From NCBI RefSeq assembly GCF_030580935.1, contig NZ_JAUQOM010000006.1, positions 177,792-241,791 on the forward strand: a stretch of DNA of 64,000 nt, in the 5' to 3' direction. This stretch comes from Sphingobium cyanobacteriorum (GTDB lineage Bacteria; Pseudomonadota; Alphaproteobacteria; Sphingomonadales; Sphingomonadaceae). The notes under the pieces were generated by a model. It searched no databases. It worked only from the letters and a program-made list of their open reading frames with translations, and was not told where the DNA came from. This document shows, in pieces, positions 63,463 to 64,000 of the stretch (positions are counted from its first letter, which is position 1; the number at the start of each line of letters is the position of its first letter). Position numbers and translations under genes: made by a program.

Positions 63463-63999
63463 TCAGGGTGAGCGTGCATAGGGCGTAACCCCGTAGCGGG
63501 GACACAGGGCATCGACCTTGGCTTTTTCGACGATGGGGACAACATAGACGCCTTGGGTCTTGTAGCTCGTCAGGTGCAAACGGGTGCGGAGCAGACTGCC
63601 GAGATACCGGGCTGTCACGGGACGTTCAAAGTCGGGGCCGACGCGCGCGGCGAACACTATTGCAATTTCGGTCAGTGGCACCGCCTTGCGGCATTGGTCG
63701 GCCAGCAATTCACTCAATACCTCCAAGAGGTAGGCTTCTGGCAAGGTGGCTCGCTCCTGAGCGTGGGTGCGTTCCAGACTGCGCGCCGACGCTTTGATGT
63801 CGGCCCGCACGGAGGCATCCTCGATAATGGAGAGGAGCGGGACCAAAATCTGATTGAGGCGCGAGGACAGGGCCGGATTGAGAACGGCGGAGCAATATTC
63901 GACCACGGTAGCGGCGGGATAGTCCTGCTGCGGGCGGCGTAAAAGTCGTCCACCTTGAAGCCTTTCTGCCGAGTCAGGGAGGTGTGGGGATCTACAGCG
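63463..63999 (-). CDS. Island protein of unknown function, 5' end outside the window
   Basis: The frame is open to the right edge; the GTG at 63906 is internal. About 178 residues are visible. C-terminal RPVTARYLGSLLRTRLHLTS and VYVVPIVEKAKVDALCPRYG look like a winged-helix, as at the end of some primase-helicase or replication proteins. Not recognised further. Confidence 0.55.
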   Translation of the reverse strand, partial: RCRSPHLPDSAERLQGGRLLRRPQQDYPAATVVEYCSAVLNPALSSRLNQILVPLLSIIEDASVRADIKASARSLERTHAQERATLPEAYLLEVLSELLADQCRKAVPLTEIAIVFAARVGPDFERPVTARYLGSLLRTRLHLTSYKTQGVYVVPIVEKAKVDALCPRYGVTPYARSP

Positions 64000-64000
64000 T

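Larger units (their letters stand above)
59306..64000. mobile_element. Left part of an integrated element in comM
   Basis: Begins where comM coding sequence ends (about 59306) and continues past the window. Genes are all on the minus strand, less GC-rich than the neighbours, and unlike typical core genes; the first is a large serine recombinase next to the junction. Contents: recombinase, DUF3768, a zinc-finger-like protein, a RuvC-fold-like protein, an XRE regulator and a partial protein. Prophage, integrative conjugative or mobilisable nature cannot be told from this part. Confidence 0.82.

Noticed and set aside
1..64000. CRISPR array or secondary-metabolite cluster
   Set aside because: No regularly spaced direct repeats and no PKS/NRPS/RiPP core genes seen.

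Overview
The window is chromosomal DNA of a high-GC alphaproteobacterium, most likely a sphingomonad (Sphingobium/Sphingomonas group). Support comes from a ChvI-ChvG-HprK-RapZ-EIIA-HPr cluster divergent from pckA, the dapF-mtaB-ftsY-yciB run next to ffh-rpsP-rimM-trmD-rplS, a DUF6456 protein, a large TonB-dependent receptor, and a short alphaproteobacterial HprK. Genus is inferred from gene content and order; no 16S gene is present.

Layout. 1-7.3 kb: sugar and molybdenum genes: a partial carbohydrate-type protein, manA, an eukaryotic-type phosphomannomutase-like HAD protein, split molybdate transport genes (modBC and modA), a shortened NasA-like molybdoprotein and a family 4 glycosyltransferase. 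7.4-12.1 kb: regulator, DUF6456, then a lemA/TPM/TPM/Nudix operon, mscL and a small lipoprotein. 12.2-21.5 kb: chemotaxis block cheA-cheW-cheY-cheB-cheR and a nearby methyl-accepting protein, with an amidase, the RNase P RNA, a J-domain protein and a ferredoxin-like protein between. 21.7-26.1 kb: sodB and the dapF-mtaB-ftsY-yciB operon. 26.2-34.3 kb: a decayed HigB-like toxin, an amino-acid permease, a membrane protein, and the ffh-rpsP-rimM-trmD-rplS translation/secretion block, into which a serine hydrolase and a small membrane protein are inserted. 34.3-41.7 kb: TonB receptor, GNAT, MFS symporter, a palindromic intergenic repeat, an rRNA/tRNA methyltransferase, an AI-2E-type permease and a DUF2322 protein. 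41.7-48 kb: the nitrogen/phosphosugar-type PTS and ChvG/ChvI regulatory cluster facing pckA. 48-52.7 kb: a small protein, ferredoxin-NADP reductase, a Tat-exported DUF885 protein, a small low-GC insertion bounded by 13-bp direct repeats, and tRNA-Pro(GGG). 52.9-58.2 kb: yajC-secD-secF, DUF498, Ppx/GppA and rlmE.

The most striking structure is at the right end. The comM/yifB gene stops abruptly at residue 345, and from about 59.3 kb to the window end there is an integrated mobile element of different base composition. It carries a large serine recombinase whose reading frame runs across the junction into antisense comM, plus DUF3768, a zinc-finger-like protein, a RuvC-fold-like protein lacking the expected catalytic acids, an XRE regulator and a partial unknown protein. 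The right end of the element and the rest of comM are outside the window.

Other points worth attention are the NasA-like protein that has lost its C-terminal cofactor domain and apparently its Mo-ligand cysteine, the CheA with a degenerate receiver domain at its C-terminus, the frameshifted HigB remnant, the in-frame 24-bp tandem repeat in the DUF885 gene, and a tRNA-Ser-like 3' fragment inside the direct-repeat-bounded insertion. Start sites were chosen from visible ribosome-binding sites, overlaps and family N-termini; all family calls are from motif recognition by eye, without database searches.
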